DNA of 64,000 nucleotides from Streptomyces aculeolatus. Its GTDB lineage: Bacteria > Actinomycetota > Actinomycetes > Streptomycetales > Streptomycetaceae. Of the stretch, positions 27,501-37,000 are shown one piece after another (positions within the stretch are counted from its first letter, which is position 1; each line of letters begins with the position of its first letter). The stretch covers positions 124,001 to 188,000 of the forward strand of contig NZ_JAINRD010000003.1 in NCBI RefSeq assembly GCF_020400605.1, written 5' to 3'. The position numbers were made by a program, and so were the translations under genes. Under the pieces are notes generated by a model that did not search any database, was not told the origin of the DNA, and saw only the letters and a program-made list of their open reading frames with translations.

Positions 27501-30500
27501 CGGGCAGCGCGGCGTGCAGGCAGGCGTCGAGCAGCGCGGGGTGCATGCCGTAGCCGGCGGCTTCGAAGGGGAGCCCGGCCGGGAGCGCGACGTCGGCGAA
27601 CACCTCGCCGCCGTGCCGCCAGGCCGCCGCCAGGCCGCGGAACGCCGGCCCGTAGTCGTAGCCGAGGGCCGCGAGTTCCGCGTACAGCTCGTCCGCGGTG
27701 AGCGACTCGGCGCCGGCGGGCGGCCATGCGGCGGGGACGGACCCGGGGTCCGCACCCCGTACGGGCACGAGGACACCCGTGGCGTGGCAGGTCCACGGCT
27801 CTCCGGGCGCGGCGCCGGCGGGCCGGGCGTGGACCGCGACGGAGCGGCGGGGCACCGGGGCCGCCGGGTCCTCCGGGGGCCGCACGGCGATCTGGAGCTG
27901 GACCGCGCCCTGTTCCGGCAGGTGGAGCGGCGTGCTCAGGACCAGTTCCGCCAGCCGCCCGCAGCCGAGCTCCTCGCCCGCGCGCAGCACCAGCTCGACG
28001 AAGGCGGCGCCGGGCAGCGGTACGGCGCCGGAGACGACGTGGTCGGCGAGCCACGGCGCGGTGCGGCGGGACAGCGTCGCCGTCAGCAGGGCGCTGTCGG
28101 AGTCGGCGAGTTGCGCGACGGACCGGGCCAGGGGGTGGTCGCCGGGTTCCGCGGCGGGCGCCGGTGCGGCCATCCAGTAGCGGCGGCCCTCGAAGGCGTA
28201 CGTCGGCAGGTCCACGGTGCGGGCGCCGCGGAAGGCGGGGGCCCAGTCGACGGCGGCACCGTGCACGTGGGCCTCGGCGAGCGAGGTGAGGAAGCGTTCA
28301 GCGCCTCCGTCGCCGCGGCGCAGGGATCCCACGGCGACCGCGTCCGCCTCGGCGGTCTCCTGGACGCCCATGGTGAGGACGGGGTGGGGGCTGGTCTCGA
28401 CGAACATGCGGTGGCCCAGGCCGGCGAGCTTCGATACGGCATCCGAGAACCGCACGGTCTGCCGCAGGTTGCGCACCCAGTAACCGGCGTCCAGCTCCCG
28501 GCCGTCCAGCATCTCGCCGGTCACCGTCGAGCAGAACGGCACCCGGCACGGCCGCGTACGGACCTCCCCCAGCACCTCCGTCAGCTCCGCCGCAATGACG
28601 TCGACCTGGGCGGAGTGGGACGCGTAGTCGACGTTGGTGCGGCGTACCCGTACCCGGTCGGCCTCCAGCGCGGCCGTCAGCTTCTCCAGTGCCGCCACGG
28701 GGCCGCTGACGACCGTCGAGGCGGGGCCGTTCACCGCCCCCACGCACAGCCCGCCGCCGACGGCGTCCAGCCGCTCCTGCACCTCCGCTGCCGGCAGTGC
28801 CACCGACAGCATCCCGCCGCTCCCGGCGAGGCCGCGGGCGATGACCCGGCTGCGCAACGCCGCCACCCGCGCACCGTCCTCCAACCCCAACGCCCCCGCC
28901 ACCACCGCAGCCGCGATCTCCCCCTGCGAATGCCCCACCACCGCAGCCGGCACCACACCGAACGACTCCCACAACCGCGCCAACGACACCATCACCGCCC
29001 ACAACGCAGGCTGAACCACATCCCCCCGACCAAGACCACCCCCCAAATCCGCCACCAACGACCGACCCGTATACGGAGCGAGCGCCTCCGCACACTCGTC
29101 CAACGCCCCCGCAAACACCCCCGACTCCCCGTACAACTCCAACGCCATCCCCCGCCACTGCGACCCCTGCCCGGGAAACACGAACACCGGACCGGCCCCC
29201 GGGCCCGTGGCCCTGCCGGTGACGAGGCCGGCGGCGGGCGCGCCCGCGGCCAGCGCGTCCAGGCCGTCCGCCAGGTCGCCGGCGCTCCTGCCGACCACCA
29301 CGGCCCGGTGCTCCAGCGAGGCCCGGGTCGCGGCGAGCGACCAGCCGATGTCCGCGGCGGCGTGCCCGGGGTGCGCCCCGGCGAAGTCGCGCAGCCGCCC
29401 GGCCTGGGCCGCCAGCGCGCGCGGGGTGTGTCCGGACACGGGCCAGAGAAGCACCGGAGCGGCGGGCGGCGCCGATTGCGTACGCGGCCCGGCGGGCTCG
29501 GCGGAAGGTACGGGCTCGGCGGGTTCGGGGGCCTCCTCCACGATCACGTGCGCGTTGGTGCCGCTGATGCCGAACGAGGACACGCCTGCCCTGCGCGGCC
29601 GGTCGCTGCCGCCGGGCCAGGAACGCGCCTCGGTCAGCGGGGCCACGGCGCCGGACGCCCAGTCGACGTGCGGCGACGGCGGATCGGCGTGCAGCGTGCG
29701 CGGCAGTACGCCGTGCCGCATCGCCATCACCATCTTGATCACGCCGCCCACTCCCGCGGCGGCCTGGGCGTGGCCGATGTTGGACTTCAGCGAGCCCAGG
29801 TGCAGCGGATCGCCCGTCCCGCGGTCCTGCCCGTACGTCGCCAGCAGCGCGTGCGCCTCGATCGGGTCGCCGAGGGTGGTGCCCGTGCCGTGCGCCTCGA
29901 CCGCTCCGACGTCCCCGGCCGCCAGCCCGGCCACGGCCAGGGCACGGCGGATGACCTGTTCCTGGGCGCGGCCGTTGGGGGCGGTCAGCCCGTTGGACGC
30001 GCCGTCCTGGTTGACCGCGGAGCCGCGCAGCACGGCGAGGACGCGGTGCCCGTTGCGGCGGGCGTGCGCCAGCCGCTCCAGTACGAGCATCCCCGCCCCC
30101 TCCGCCCAGCTCGTGCCGTCCGCGGCGGCGCCGAACGCCTTGCAGCGGCCGTCGGCGGACAGCCCGCCCTGGCGGCTGAACTCCAGGAACATGCCCGGGT
30201 TCGACATGACGGCCACCCCGCCGGCGAGGGCGAGGGAGCAGTCCCCCTGCCGCAGCGACTGCGCCGCGAGGTGGAGGGAGACCAGCGACGAGGAGCAGGC
30301 GGTGTCGACGGTGAGCGCCGGCCCCTGGAGGCCCAGCGTGTACGCCACGCGGCCGGACAGCACGCTGGGGCTGCCGCCGGTGAGGATCTGCCCTGCGAAG
30401 CCCTCCGGCGCCTGATCGAGCCGGGCACCGTACTCCTGGGCCATGGCGCCGACGAAGACGCCGGTGGTGGTGGCCCGCAACGCCGCCGGGACGATCCCGG

Positions 30501-33500
30501 CCCGCTCGACCGCCTCCCAGCAGACCTCCAGCAGCACACGCTGCTGCGGGTCCATGGTCAGCGCCTCGCGCGGGGAGATCCCGAAGAACCCGGCGTCGAA
30601 CTCGGTGGCGCCGTCGAGGAATCCGCCCCGCCAGCTGCCGCCCGCGTCCCAGCCCCGGTCGTCGGGGAAGCCGGTGATCGCGTCGGTGCCGTCGGCGACG
30701 AGCCGCCACAGGTCCTCGGGCGACCGCACGCCGCCGGGGAACCGGCAGGCCATGCCGACCACCGCGATCGGCTCGTCCCCGCCGCCGTCGCCGGGCCGGT
30801 CCGCCGGCCGCCGCGGCGCGCCGGCCGCCGCGGGCCCCTCCGCGGTCCCGCCGCGCAGCCGCTCGGCGAGAGCGGCCGGTGTGGGGTACGAGAACAGCAC
30901 GTCGGACGGCAGGCGCAGCCCGGTGGCGGTGGCGAGGCGGTCGCGCAGCTCGACGGACATGTGCGAGTCGAAACCCGCGTCCTTGAACGTCGTTCCCTCC
31001 GCGACGCGTTCGGGGTCGGCGTAGCCGAGCACGGCCGCCGCGTGGCTGCGTACGACATCGATCAGCGGCAGTTGCCGCTCGCCGCCGGCCGGCCCGGCCG
31101 GATCGGCCGGATCCGCCGGCTGCGCCAAGGCGCCGGCGGCCGGTGCCGCGTCCTCGGCACCGGGGGCCGCGGGTTCCGCCGCCGCGCCCGGCCGGGCGTC
31201 AGCGCCGGGCAGCCAGTGGCGGGTGCGCTGGAAGGGGTATGTGGGCAGCGGGACCCGCCGCGCGCCGAGACCGTCGAACGCCGCCTCCCAATCGACCTCC
31301 GCTCCCCGCGTCCAGGCCTGCGCAACGCCGGTGAGGAATCCCTGCCGGCCGCCGTCGCCGCGCCGGAGGCTGCCGATGGCGGCGGCTTCGACGCCGAGTG
31401 CGTCGGCGGTCTGGGAGACCGCGGTGCTCAGCACGGGGTGGGGGCTGGACTCGACGAACGTGCGGTGGCCGCGGCCGAGGAGGTTCCCCACGGCGTCGGA
31501 GAAGCGCACCGTGCGGCGCAGGTTGCGTACCCAGTACGCGGCGTCCAGCTCCCGGCCGTCGAGGGGCTCCCCCGTCACCGTCGAGTGGAACGGCACCCGG
31601 CAGGGCCGGGTGGGGATCTCGCCCAGGACGTCGAGGAGTTCCGGCACGACGGCGTCGACCTGGGCGGAGTGGGACGCGTAGTCGATGTCGACGCGGCGTA
31701 CCCGGACCTCCCTCGCTTCCAGCGCCGCCGTGAGTTTCTCCAGTGCCGCCACGGGGCCGCTGACGACCGTCGAGGCGGGGCCGTTCACCGCCCCCACGCA
31801 GAGGCCGCCGCCGACCGTGCCGAGCAGTTCCCGTACCTCGTCCGCCGGGAGCGCCACCGACACCAGCCCGCCCTGCCCGGCGAGGCCGCGGGCGATGACC
31901 CGGCTGCGCAACGCCGCCACCCGCGCACCGTCCTCAAGACCCAACGCCCCCGCCACCACCGCAGCCGCGATCTCCCCCTGCGAATGCCCCACCACCGCAG
32001 CCGGCACCACACCGAACGACTCCCACAACCGCGCCAACGACACCATCACCGCCCACAACGCAGGCTGAACCACATCCCCCCGACCAAGACCACCCCCCAA
32101 ATCCGCCACCAACGACCGACCCGTATACGGAGCGAGCGCCTCCGCACACTCGTCCAACGCCCCCGCAAACACCCCCGACTCCCCGTACAACTCCAACGCC
32201 ATCCCCCGCCACTGCGACCCCTGCCCGGGAAACACGAACACCGGACCCGCGCAGGGCCGGGCCACGCCCTGCACGACGCCGGGCGCGGGCTCTCCCCTCG
32301 ACAGGCTCGCGGCCGCCGCGCGCAGGCGGTCCCCGCCGCGCCCGATGACGACGGCGCGGTGGTCGAACTGCGCCCGGGTGGTGGCCAGGGACAGCCCGAC
32401 GTCCTGCGGTCTGCGCCCGGGGTGCGCGCGCAGGTCGCGCAGGAGCCGCGCCGGCTGGTCCCGCAGGGCGGGCAGGTTACGGGCGGAGAACGGCCAGGGC
32501 AGCGGCCGGTCGTCGTCCGCGGCGCCGGCACCGTCCGGCCGCGGACCGGCCGCGGCGGCGTCCGTAGCGGCGTCGGGCCGGGCAACCACGACATGGCAGT
32601 TGGTGCCGCCGAGGCCGAACGACGAGACGCCCGCCACCAGCGGCTGTTCCGGACGCGGCCACCCCCCGCGGGCCACCTGCACCCGCAGGTTGAGCCGGTC
32701 CAGCGGAATCCCCGGGTGCGGTGCCGTGTGGTGGAGGGTGGGCGGGAGTTCACCGCCGCGGATGCTGAGCGCCACCTTGAGCAGGCCGACGATGCCGGCC
32801 GCGCCCTCCAGGTGGCCGACGTTGGTCTTGACGGAGCCGACCGCGACCGGGTCGCCCGCGGGGCGCGCGGCGCCGACGACCGCGCCGAGGGCCGCCGCCT
32901 CGACCGGGTCCCCGACGGGGGTGCCGGTGCCGTGCAGCTCGACGAACTGGACGTCGCCCGGGTCCGTGCCGGCCCGCCGGTACGCCTGCCGGAGCACCTC
33001 CTCCTGGCTGCGGCGGCGCGGCGCCCCGAGGGAGTCGCCGCCCCCGTCGTTGTTCACGGCACTGCCGCGGATCACGCACGACACGGTGTCGCCGTCGGCC
33101 AGCGCCCGCGCCAGCGGCTTGAGGACGAGGACCGCGCCGCCCTCGCCGCGGACGTAGCCGTCGGCGGCGGCGTCGAAGGTGCGGCAGCGTCCGGTGGGGG
33201 ACAGCGCGCCCATGCGGTCGGAGGTGGCGGTGGACTCCGGGGCGAGGACCAGGTTCACTCCGCCGACGAGGGCCAGGGTGGACTCCCCGCGGCGCAGGCT
33301 GTCGCATGCGAGGTGGACGGCGACGAGGGAGGAGGACTGCCCGGTGTCCACCGTGAGGCTGGGCCCGGTGAGCCCGAGGGCGTACGAGACCCGGTTGGCC
33401 AGCATCGCCCGCCGGGTGCCGGCGAACGTGTGGTGGGTGCGGGCCGACTCGCCGCGCCGGCTCGCCAGTTCGGCGTAGTCGTCCCAGATGGCGGAGGCGT

Positions 33501-33828
33501 AGACGGCGGTCGCCGACCGGGCGAGATCGGACGGGACGGTGCCCGCGTCCTCCAGCGCTTCCCACGCCAGCTCCAGCATCAGCCGCTGCTGCGGGTCCAT
33601 GACCGCGGCCTCGCGCGGGGAGATGCCGAAGAACTCCGGGTCGAAGGAGTCGACGCGCTCCAGGAAGCCGCCGCGCACCATGCCTCCGGCGTGCTGCCCG
33701 CGGCCCTCGGGGACCTCTCCGACGGCGTCGGTCCCGTCGCGCAGCAGCCGCCAGAACTCCGCCGGGCCCGACGCGCCCGGCAACCGGCAGGCGAGGCCGA
33801 CGACGGCGATCGGATCCGTCCCGGTCAT
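24511..33828 (-). CDS. modular type I polyketide synthase: loading module (KSQ-AT-ACP) and module 1 (KS-AT-DH-ER-KR-ACP)
   Basis: A 3105-aa starter PKS. The loading KS has Gln at the active site (VDTGQSSS, Gln164), the KSQ decarboxylase type. Loading AT has GHSQGE (Ser616) and YASH (717-720), predicting methylmalonyl-CoA, hence a propionyl starter. Loading ACP: GFDSHMS (Ser955). Module 1: KS with VDTACSSS (Cys1178), AT with GHSQGE (Ser1634) and YASH (1735-1738) for methylmalonyl-CoA, DH with HVVSGAVPLP (His1930) and HPALLD (Asp2101), ER with HTATGGLG near 2513, KR with TGGTGTLG near 2700, Tyr2843 and an LDD motif (B-type), ACP with GFDSLT (Ser3017). The C-terminus ends in VDDELLALIDKAVEGG, a short docking tail. 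ATG 33828 is chosen because the KS fold begins at once, as expected for a first protein. The inferred product is a 2-methylpentanoyl thioester. Confidence 0.95.
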   Translation of the reverse strand: MTGTDPIAVVGLACRLPGASGPAEFWRLLRDGTDAVGEVPEGRGQHAGGMVRGGFLERVDSFDPEFFGISPREAAVMDPQQRLMLELAWEALEDAGTVPSDLARSATAVYASAIWDDYAELASRRGESARTHHTFAGTRRAMLANRVSYALGLTGPSLTVDTGQSSSLVAVHLACDSLRRGESTLALVGGVNLVLAPESTATSDRMGALSPTGRCRTFDAAADGYVRGEGGAVLVLKPLARALADGDTVSCVIRGSAVNNDGGGDSLGAPRRRSQEEVLRQAYRRAGTDPGDVQFVELHGTGTPVGDPVEAAALGAVVGAARPAGDPVAVGSVKTNVGHLEGAAGIVGLLKVALSIRGGELPPTLHHTAPHPGIPLDRLNLRVQVARGGWPRPEQPLVAGVSSFGLGGTNCHVVVARPDAATDAAAAGPRPDGAGAADDDRPLPWPFSARNLPALRDQPARLLRDLRAHPGRRPQDVGLSLATTRAQFDHRAVVIGRGGDRLRAAAASLSRGEPAPGVVQGVARPCAGPVFVFPGQGSQWRGMALELYGESGVFAGALDECAEALAPYTGRSLVADLGGGLGRGDVVQPALWAVMVSLARLWESFGVVPAAVVGHSQGEIAAAVVAGALGLEDGARVAALRSRVIARGLAGQGGLVSVALPADEVRELLGTVGGGLCVGAVNGPASTVVSGPVAALEKLTAALEAREVRVRRVDIDYASHSAQVDAVVPELLDVLGEIPTRPCRVPFHSTVTGEPLDGRELDAAYWVRNLRRTVRFSDAVGNLLGRGHRTFVESSPHPVLSTAVSQTADALGVEAAAIGSLRRGDGGRQGFLTGVAQAWTRGAEVDWEAAFDGLGARRVPLPTYPFQRTRHWLPGADARPGAAAEPAAPGAEDAAPAAGALAQPADPADPAGPAGGERQLPLIDVVRSHAAAVLGYADPERVAEGTTFKDAGFDSHMSVELRDRLATATGLRLPSDVLFSYPTPAALAERLRGGTAEGPAAAGAPRRPADRPGDGGGDEPIAVVGMACRFPGGVRSPEDLWRLVADGTDAITGFPDDRGWDAGGSWRGGFLDGATEFDAGFFGISPREALTMDPQQRVLLEVCWEAVERAGIVPAALRATTTGVFVGAMAQEYGARLDQAPEGFAGQILTGGSPSVLSGRVAYTLGLQGPALTVDTACSSSLVSLHLAAQSLRQGDCSLALAGGVAVMSNPGMFLEFSRQGGLSADGRCKAFGAAADGTSWAEGAGMLVLERLAHARRNGHRVLAVLRGSAVNQDGASNGLTAPNGRAQEQVIRRALAVAGLAAGDVGAVEAHGTGTTLGDPIEAHALLATYGQDRGTGDPLHLGSLKSNIGHAQAAAGVGGVIKMVMAMRHGVLPRTLHADPPSPHVDWASGAVAPLTEARSWPGGSDRPRRAGVSSFGISGTNAHVIVEEAPEPAEPVPSAEPAGPRTQSAPPAAPVLLWPVSGHTPRALAAQAGRLRDFAGAHPGHAAADIGWSLAATRASLEHRAVVVGRSAGDLADGLDALAAGAPAAGLVTGRATGPGAGPVFVFPGQGSQWRGMALELYGESGVFAGALDECAEALAPYTGRSLVADLGGGLGRGDVVQPALWAVMVSLARLWESFGVVPAAVVGHSQGEIAAAVVAGALGLEDGARVAALRSRVIARGLAGSGGMLSVALPAAEVQERLDAVGGGLCVGAVNGPASTVVSGPVAALEKLTAALEADRVRVRRTNVDYASHSAQVDVIAAELTEVLGEVRTRPCRVPFCSTVTGEMLDGRELDAGYWVRNLRQTVRFSDAVSKLAGLGHRMFVETSPHPVLTMGVQETAEADAVAVGSLRRGDGGAERFLTSLAEAHVHGAAVDWAPAFRGARTVDLPTYAFEGRRYWMAAPAPAAEPGDHPLARSVAQLADSDSALLTATLSRRTAPWLADHVVSGAVPLPGAAFVELVLRAGEELGCGRLAELVLSTPLHLPEQGAVQLQIAVRPPEDPAAPVPRRSVAVHARPAGAAPGEPWTCHATGVLVPVRGADPGSVPAAWPPAGAESLTADELYAELAALGYDYGPAFRGLAAAWRHGGEVFADVALPAGLPFEAAGYGMHPALLDACLHAALPGRTGERAAGPALPFAWSGVELYATGATAARVRIVPDGDADGAFALHVADAAGRPLAAVDSLTLREGTAASGAAGADGSGRLYRIGWRPPAPAGPAAPAGPVGPSAVSAAAGPAGAAGPGTPPPPCVLDARAPRLAALADPVPATVVAPVPDEGTAEDAATRALALVQEWLAGERFAASRLAFAVTGEGPAQAAVAGLVRTARTEHPGRFALAHVTDDPGYRATADALASAAEPEIRVVAGDVRVPRLEIPAARLPVPADGGSWRIGTTVRGTLDSLAALPAPEADGPLPEGRVRVAMGAAGLNFRDVLVGLGMYPGQADMGVEGAGTVTAVGPGVTEPAVGDRVLGLIPGAMGPVAVADARTLVRMPAGWTFAQGAAVPVVYLTAWMGLVEGAGLARGERVLVHTATGGLGLAALHVARHVGAEVFATAGPAKQHLLRRLGLDDDHIASSRDLDFRERFRDATGGAGMDVVLHTLAGEFTDASLDLLPRGGRFVEMGKTDVRDAGAVAAERPGVVYRPFDLLAEDPGRVGGVLRRLTGLFAAGTLPPPPITSWDVSEAPDAFETLKNAAHLGKAVLTLPRPLDPDRTVLVTGGTGTLGRLLARHLVTRHGIRHLLLAGRRGPAADGAADFAAELTDLGAHVRLAACDAGDRGALRDLLADVPADRPLGAVVHAAGTLDDGVVEALTAARVAQVLRAKTRAAQHLDELTEGLDLDAFVLFSSVAGLLGTAGQANYAAANATLDALARRRRQRGLPAVSLAWGLWREAGGMTGHLAGRDLDRLAGAGVAPLGTAAGLALFDAALAAGEPVQVAARLDLPGLRRQAAAGGLPPLFRGLVGTVRPRAAAGGTAAEPGADDGALARQLAGASPEERQRVLLGLVRSQAATVLRHGTAHEIVPDRPFRELGFDSLTAVELRNRLTTAAGVRLPSTVVFRHPTPAELADRLHAELFPPDPVDAASGGAAEPGPDAAGAAGEAEHATIVDDELLALIDKAVEGG
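28822..29193 (-). repeat. near-identical AT-domain segment, copy A (module 1)
   Basis: This stretch matches copy B, 3054 bases away, with only three mismatches clustered near the low-coordinate end. A shorter identical block lies just outside at the same offset. The sense codons are rich in G and T at third positions, unlike the C-rich neighbouring domains. It encodes the AT start through the GHSQGE nucleophile region. Confidence 0.95.
31876..32247 (-). repeat. near-identical AT-domain segment, copy B (loading module)
   Basis: Partner of copy A, in the loading-module AT. The flanking AT sequences towards the YASH motif diverge, so the identity is local and points to gene conversion or domain exchange rather than a fresh duplication of whole modules. 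Confidence 0.95.
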
Positions 33829-33919
33829 ACCCTCTGCTCCCCCCCGTGCCATGTCACCGGTGCCGCGGCTCCGCCGCCGCACCGGTCGCGGTCTCGTCGT
33901 TGCAGGGACAACAAGATTC

Positions 33920-33954
33920 TGTGCACCAGTACCAGCCGTCCACCCTGGTGCACA
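33920..33954. promoter_or_regulatory. perfect 10-base inverted repeat between the two modular PKS genes; candidate operator
   Basis: Arms TGTGCACCAG and CTGGTGCACA are perfectly complementary with a 15-base spacer. The site is in the 172-base gap upstream of the loading-module PKS gene, next to a short A/T-rich patch (ACAACAAGATTCT) that is rare in this window. It may bind a regulator and mark an internal promoter for the loading-PKS/LAL unit. A hairpin terminator is less likely because of the long spacer. Confidence 0.45.
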
Positions 33955-34000
33955 CCCCCGGCCAGACCCCAGCCATCCCCGGTCCCGGCGGGGGGCACGG

Positions 34001-37000
34001 CTACTCGGAGGGTGGGTCCGGTGGGTGCGGGAGGTCGAGGTGGGAGAGGAGGTGGCCGGTGAGTTCCGCCGGGCTCGGGTGCTCGAAGACGGCCGTGGCG
34101 GACAGCCGCACTCCGGTTGCGGCGACCAGGCGGTTGCGCAGCTCGATCGCGGCCAGCGAGTCGAACCCGGCGTCGCGGAAGGGCCGTTCGGCGTCGCGGA
34201 AGGACTCCTCGGCCCCGGCGTCGGCGCTCCCGCCGTGGCCCAGCGCGCCGGCGGCGTGGACACGCACCAGGTCGAGGACCAGGCGCCGGCGTTCGTCGGC
34301 GGAGGCGCCGGCCAGGGAGTGCGCCAGCTTCTCCGCGTCGGTCCGCTCCGCCTCGGAGCGCTCCGCCCCGCCGGCCGCGGGGACGGTGCGCCGGGCCGGA
34401 GCACGGACCAGGGACCGCAGCAGCGCGGGGACGCCGTCCCCGGCAGCCCCCCGGGCCCGGACGGCCGCCGGGTCGAGCCGTACGGGCACCAGGGTGGCCC
34501 CGTCCGCCCGGTCCGCCCCGTGCGGTTCGTCGGCGCCACCGGACCCGTCCGCGGCCAGCGCCGCGTCGAAGAGCGCCAGCGCCTCGTCGGCGCCGAGCGG
34601 GCGCATGCCCCAACGGTCCATCCGGGCCCGGTCGGCCGGCCCCAGCGCGCCGGTCATGCCGCCGGTCCCGGCCCACGGACCCCAGGCCAGCGACACGGCG
34701 GGCAGGCCGCGAGCGCGGCGGCGGGCGGCGAGCGCGTCGAGGTAGGCGTTGGCCGCCGCGTAGTTGCCCTGGCCGGGGGTGCCGAGCACGCCCGCGGCGG
34801 AGGAGAAGAGCACGAACGCCGACAGGTCCGTGCCGGCGGTGAGTTCGTCCAGCGCGAGCGCCGCATCGGCCTTGGGTGCCAGGACGCGGGCCACCTGCTC
34901 GTCGGTGAGGGAGGTGACGACCGCGTCGTCCAGCACGCCCGCGGCGTGCACCACGGCCCGTAGCGGGAACTCCTCCGGGATGTCCGCGAGGAGGCGCGCC
35001 AGCGCGGCGCGGTCGGCCACGTCGCACGCGGCGACCTGCACCGCGGCTCCCGACCCGGCCAGCTCCGCCGCCCACGCCTCGGCGCCCTCGGCCGCCGGGC
35101 CGCGCCGACTCGCCAGCAGCAGCCGGCGTACGCCGTGGCGTTCCACCAGGTGGCGGGCCAGCTGCCGGCCCAGGTGCCCGGTTCCGCCGGTGAGGAGCAC
35201 GGTGCCGTCGCCGGACAGCGGCGAGGGCCCGGAGGCCTCCGCGGGGGCGGCGCGGACCAGCCGCGGGCGGAGGACGGCGCCGCCGCGCACGCGGAGGTGG
35301 TTCTCGCCGGCGGCGGCCGCGGTGCGGGCGATGCCGGCGGGCGGCTCCGTGTCCCCGTCTGTGGTCACCAGCACGAAGCGGCCGGGGTGTTCGGCCTGCG
35401 CGGAGCGGATCAGGCCCTCGGCCGCGGCGTGCGGCGGCAGGCCGGCGCGGGTGACGACCGCCAGTCGCTCGTCCGCGGGGCGCGCCGCACCGAGCCGGTC
35501 GCGTACGAGCGCGAGGGCCTGGCGGACGGCTCCGCGCGCGTCGGTGTCCTCGTCGAGCCGGGCCACGGCGAGACCGGGACCGGGATCGGGGCCGGGATCG
35601 GCGGCGGGGGCGGAGCCGCCGGCGACGGGCTCCCACACGACCCGGTACAGGGAGCCGGGTGACGCCGGTGCGGGGTGCAGCCCCCCGGCGGGAGCGTTCT
35701 TGAACGTCAGGGAGGAAACGGCGGCCACGGGCCGCCCGGAGCCGTCCGCGACGTACACGGACACCGCGTCGCCGGCGGCCGGGGTGAGCGCGACGCGCAG
35801 CACCGTGGCGCCGGTGGCGAAGAGTTCGGCCCCTTCGAAGGAGAACGGCAGGGCCGGTGCGCCGTCGGAGGACACCATGCCGGCGAGGACCACGGGGTGG
35901 AGCGCGGCGTCCAGCAGCGCCGGGTGGAGGCCGTAGCCGCGCACGTCCGCGTCGGCGGCCGGGGCGACTTCGGCGAACACGTCGCCGCCGCGCCGCCAGG
36001 CGGCGCGCAGCGCCCGGAAGCGGGGGCCGTAGTGCAGGCCGGCGGCGGCGAGCCGGGGATAGCAGTCGGCGAGGTCGAGGGGTTCGGCGTCCGGCGGGGG
36101 CCAGGAGGCGAGGTCGGCGGGCGGGCGCGGGGCGGCCGGGAGTGCGCCGGCGGGGGCGAGTACGCCGGTGGCGTGCCGGGTCCACGGCGCGCCGGCCTCC
36201 GCGTCCGGCCGGGCGTACACGCCGAACGGGCACCGGCCGGCGCCGTCGGCGGCGTCCACGGCGATCTGGAGCTGCACGCCGCCGCGGTCGGGGACGGCCA
36301 GCGGGGTGTGCAGGGTGAGTTCGGCGGGCCCGCCGCGGCCGGCCTCGTCTCCGGCACGCAGGGCGAGGTCGAGGAAGGCCGTGCCCGGCACCAGCGTGCG
36401 CTCCCCCACGCGGTGGTCGGCCAGCCAGGGCTGGGCCGACAGCGCCAGCCGTCCGGTGAGGACCACGCCGCGGCCGTCGGCCATGTCCACCGCCCCGCCG
36501 AGCACCGGGTGCCCGGCGGCCCGTACCCCGAGGGCGGCTGCCGCGGCCGTGCCGCCCGGCGCGGGCCGGAGCCAGTACCGCCGCCGCTGGAAGGCGTACG
36601 TGGGCAGGTCGGTGCGGCGCCCGCCGGGGCACAGGGCCTGCCAGTCGACGTCGACGCCCGCGCACCAGGCGCGCGCCAGCCCCTCGACGGCGGCCTGCGG
36701 CTCGGGGCGGTCCCGGCGGCCCAGGGGGCAGAACACCACGCCCCCGGGGTCGGCGAGGGCTTCGGCGGCCATCCCGCTGAGCGTGGCCTCGGGGCCGATC
36801 TCCAGTACGTGCCGGATGCCCTCGGCCTCCAGGGTGCGTACGGCGTCGTGGAAGCGGACGCCTTCGCGGGCGTGCCGCACCCAGTAGTCCGCGGACGCCA
36901 GGTCGCCGGGCCCGGCGAGCCGGCCGGTCACCGTGGAGACGGCCGGGATGCGCGGCGTGTGGAAGCGCAGGCCCTCGGCGACTTCGCGGAAGTCCGCGAG

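Noticed and set aside
24478..34062. A plus-strand open frame of over 3000 codons antisense to the loading/module 1 PKS gene
   Set aside because: It is the mirror of GC-rich codon bias; the translation is low-complexity and shows no domain, while the minus strand encodes clear PKS domains.
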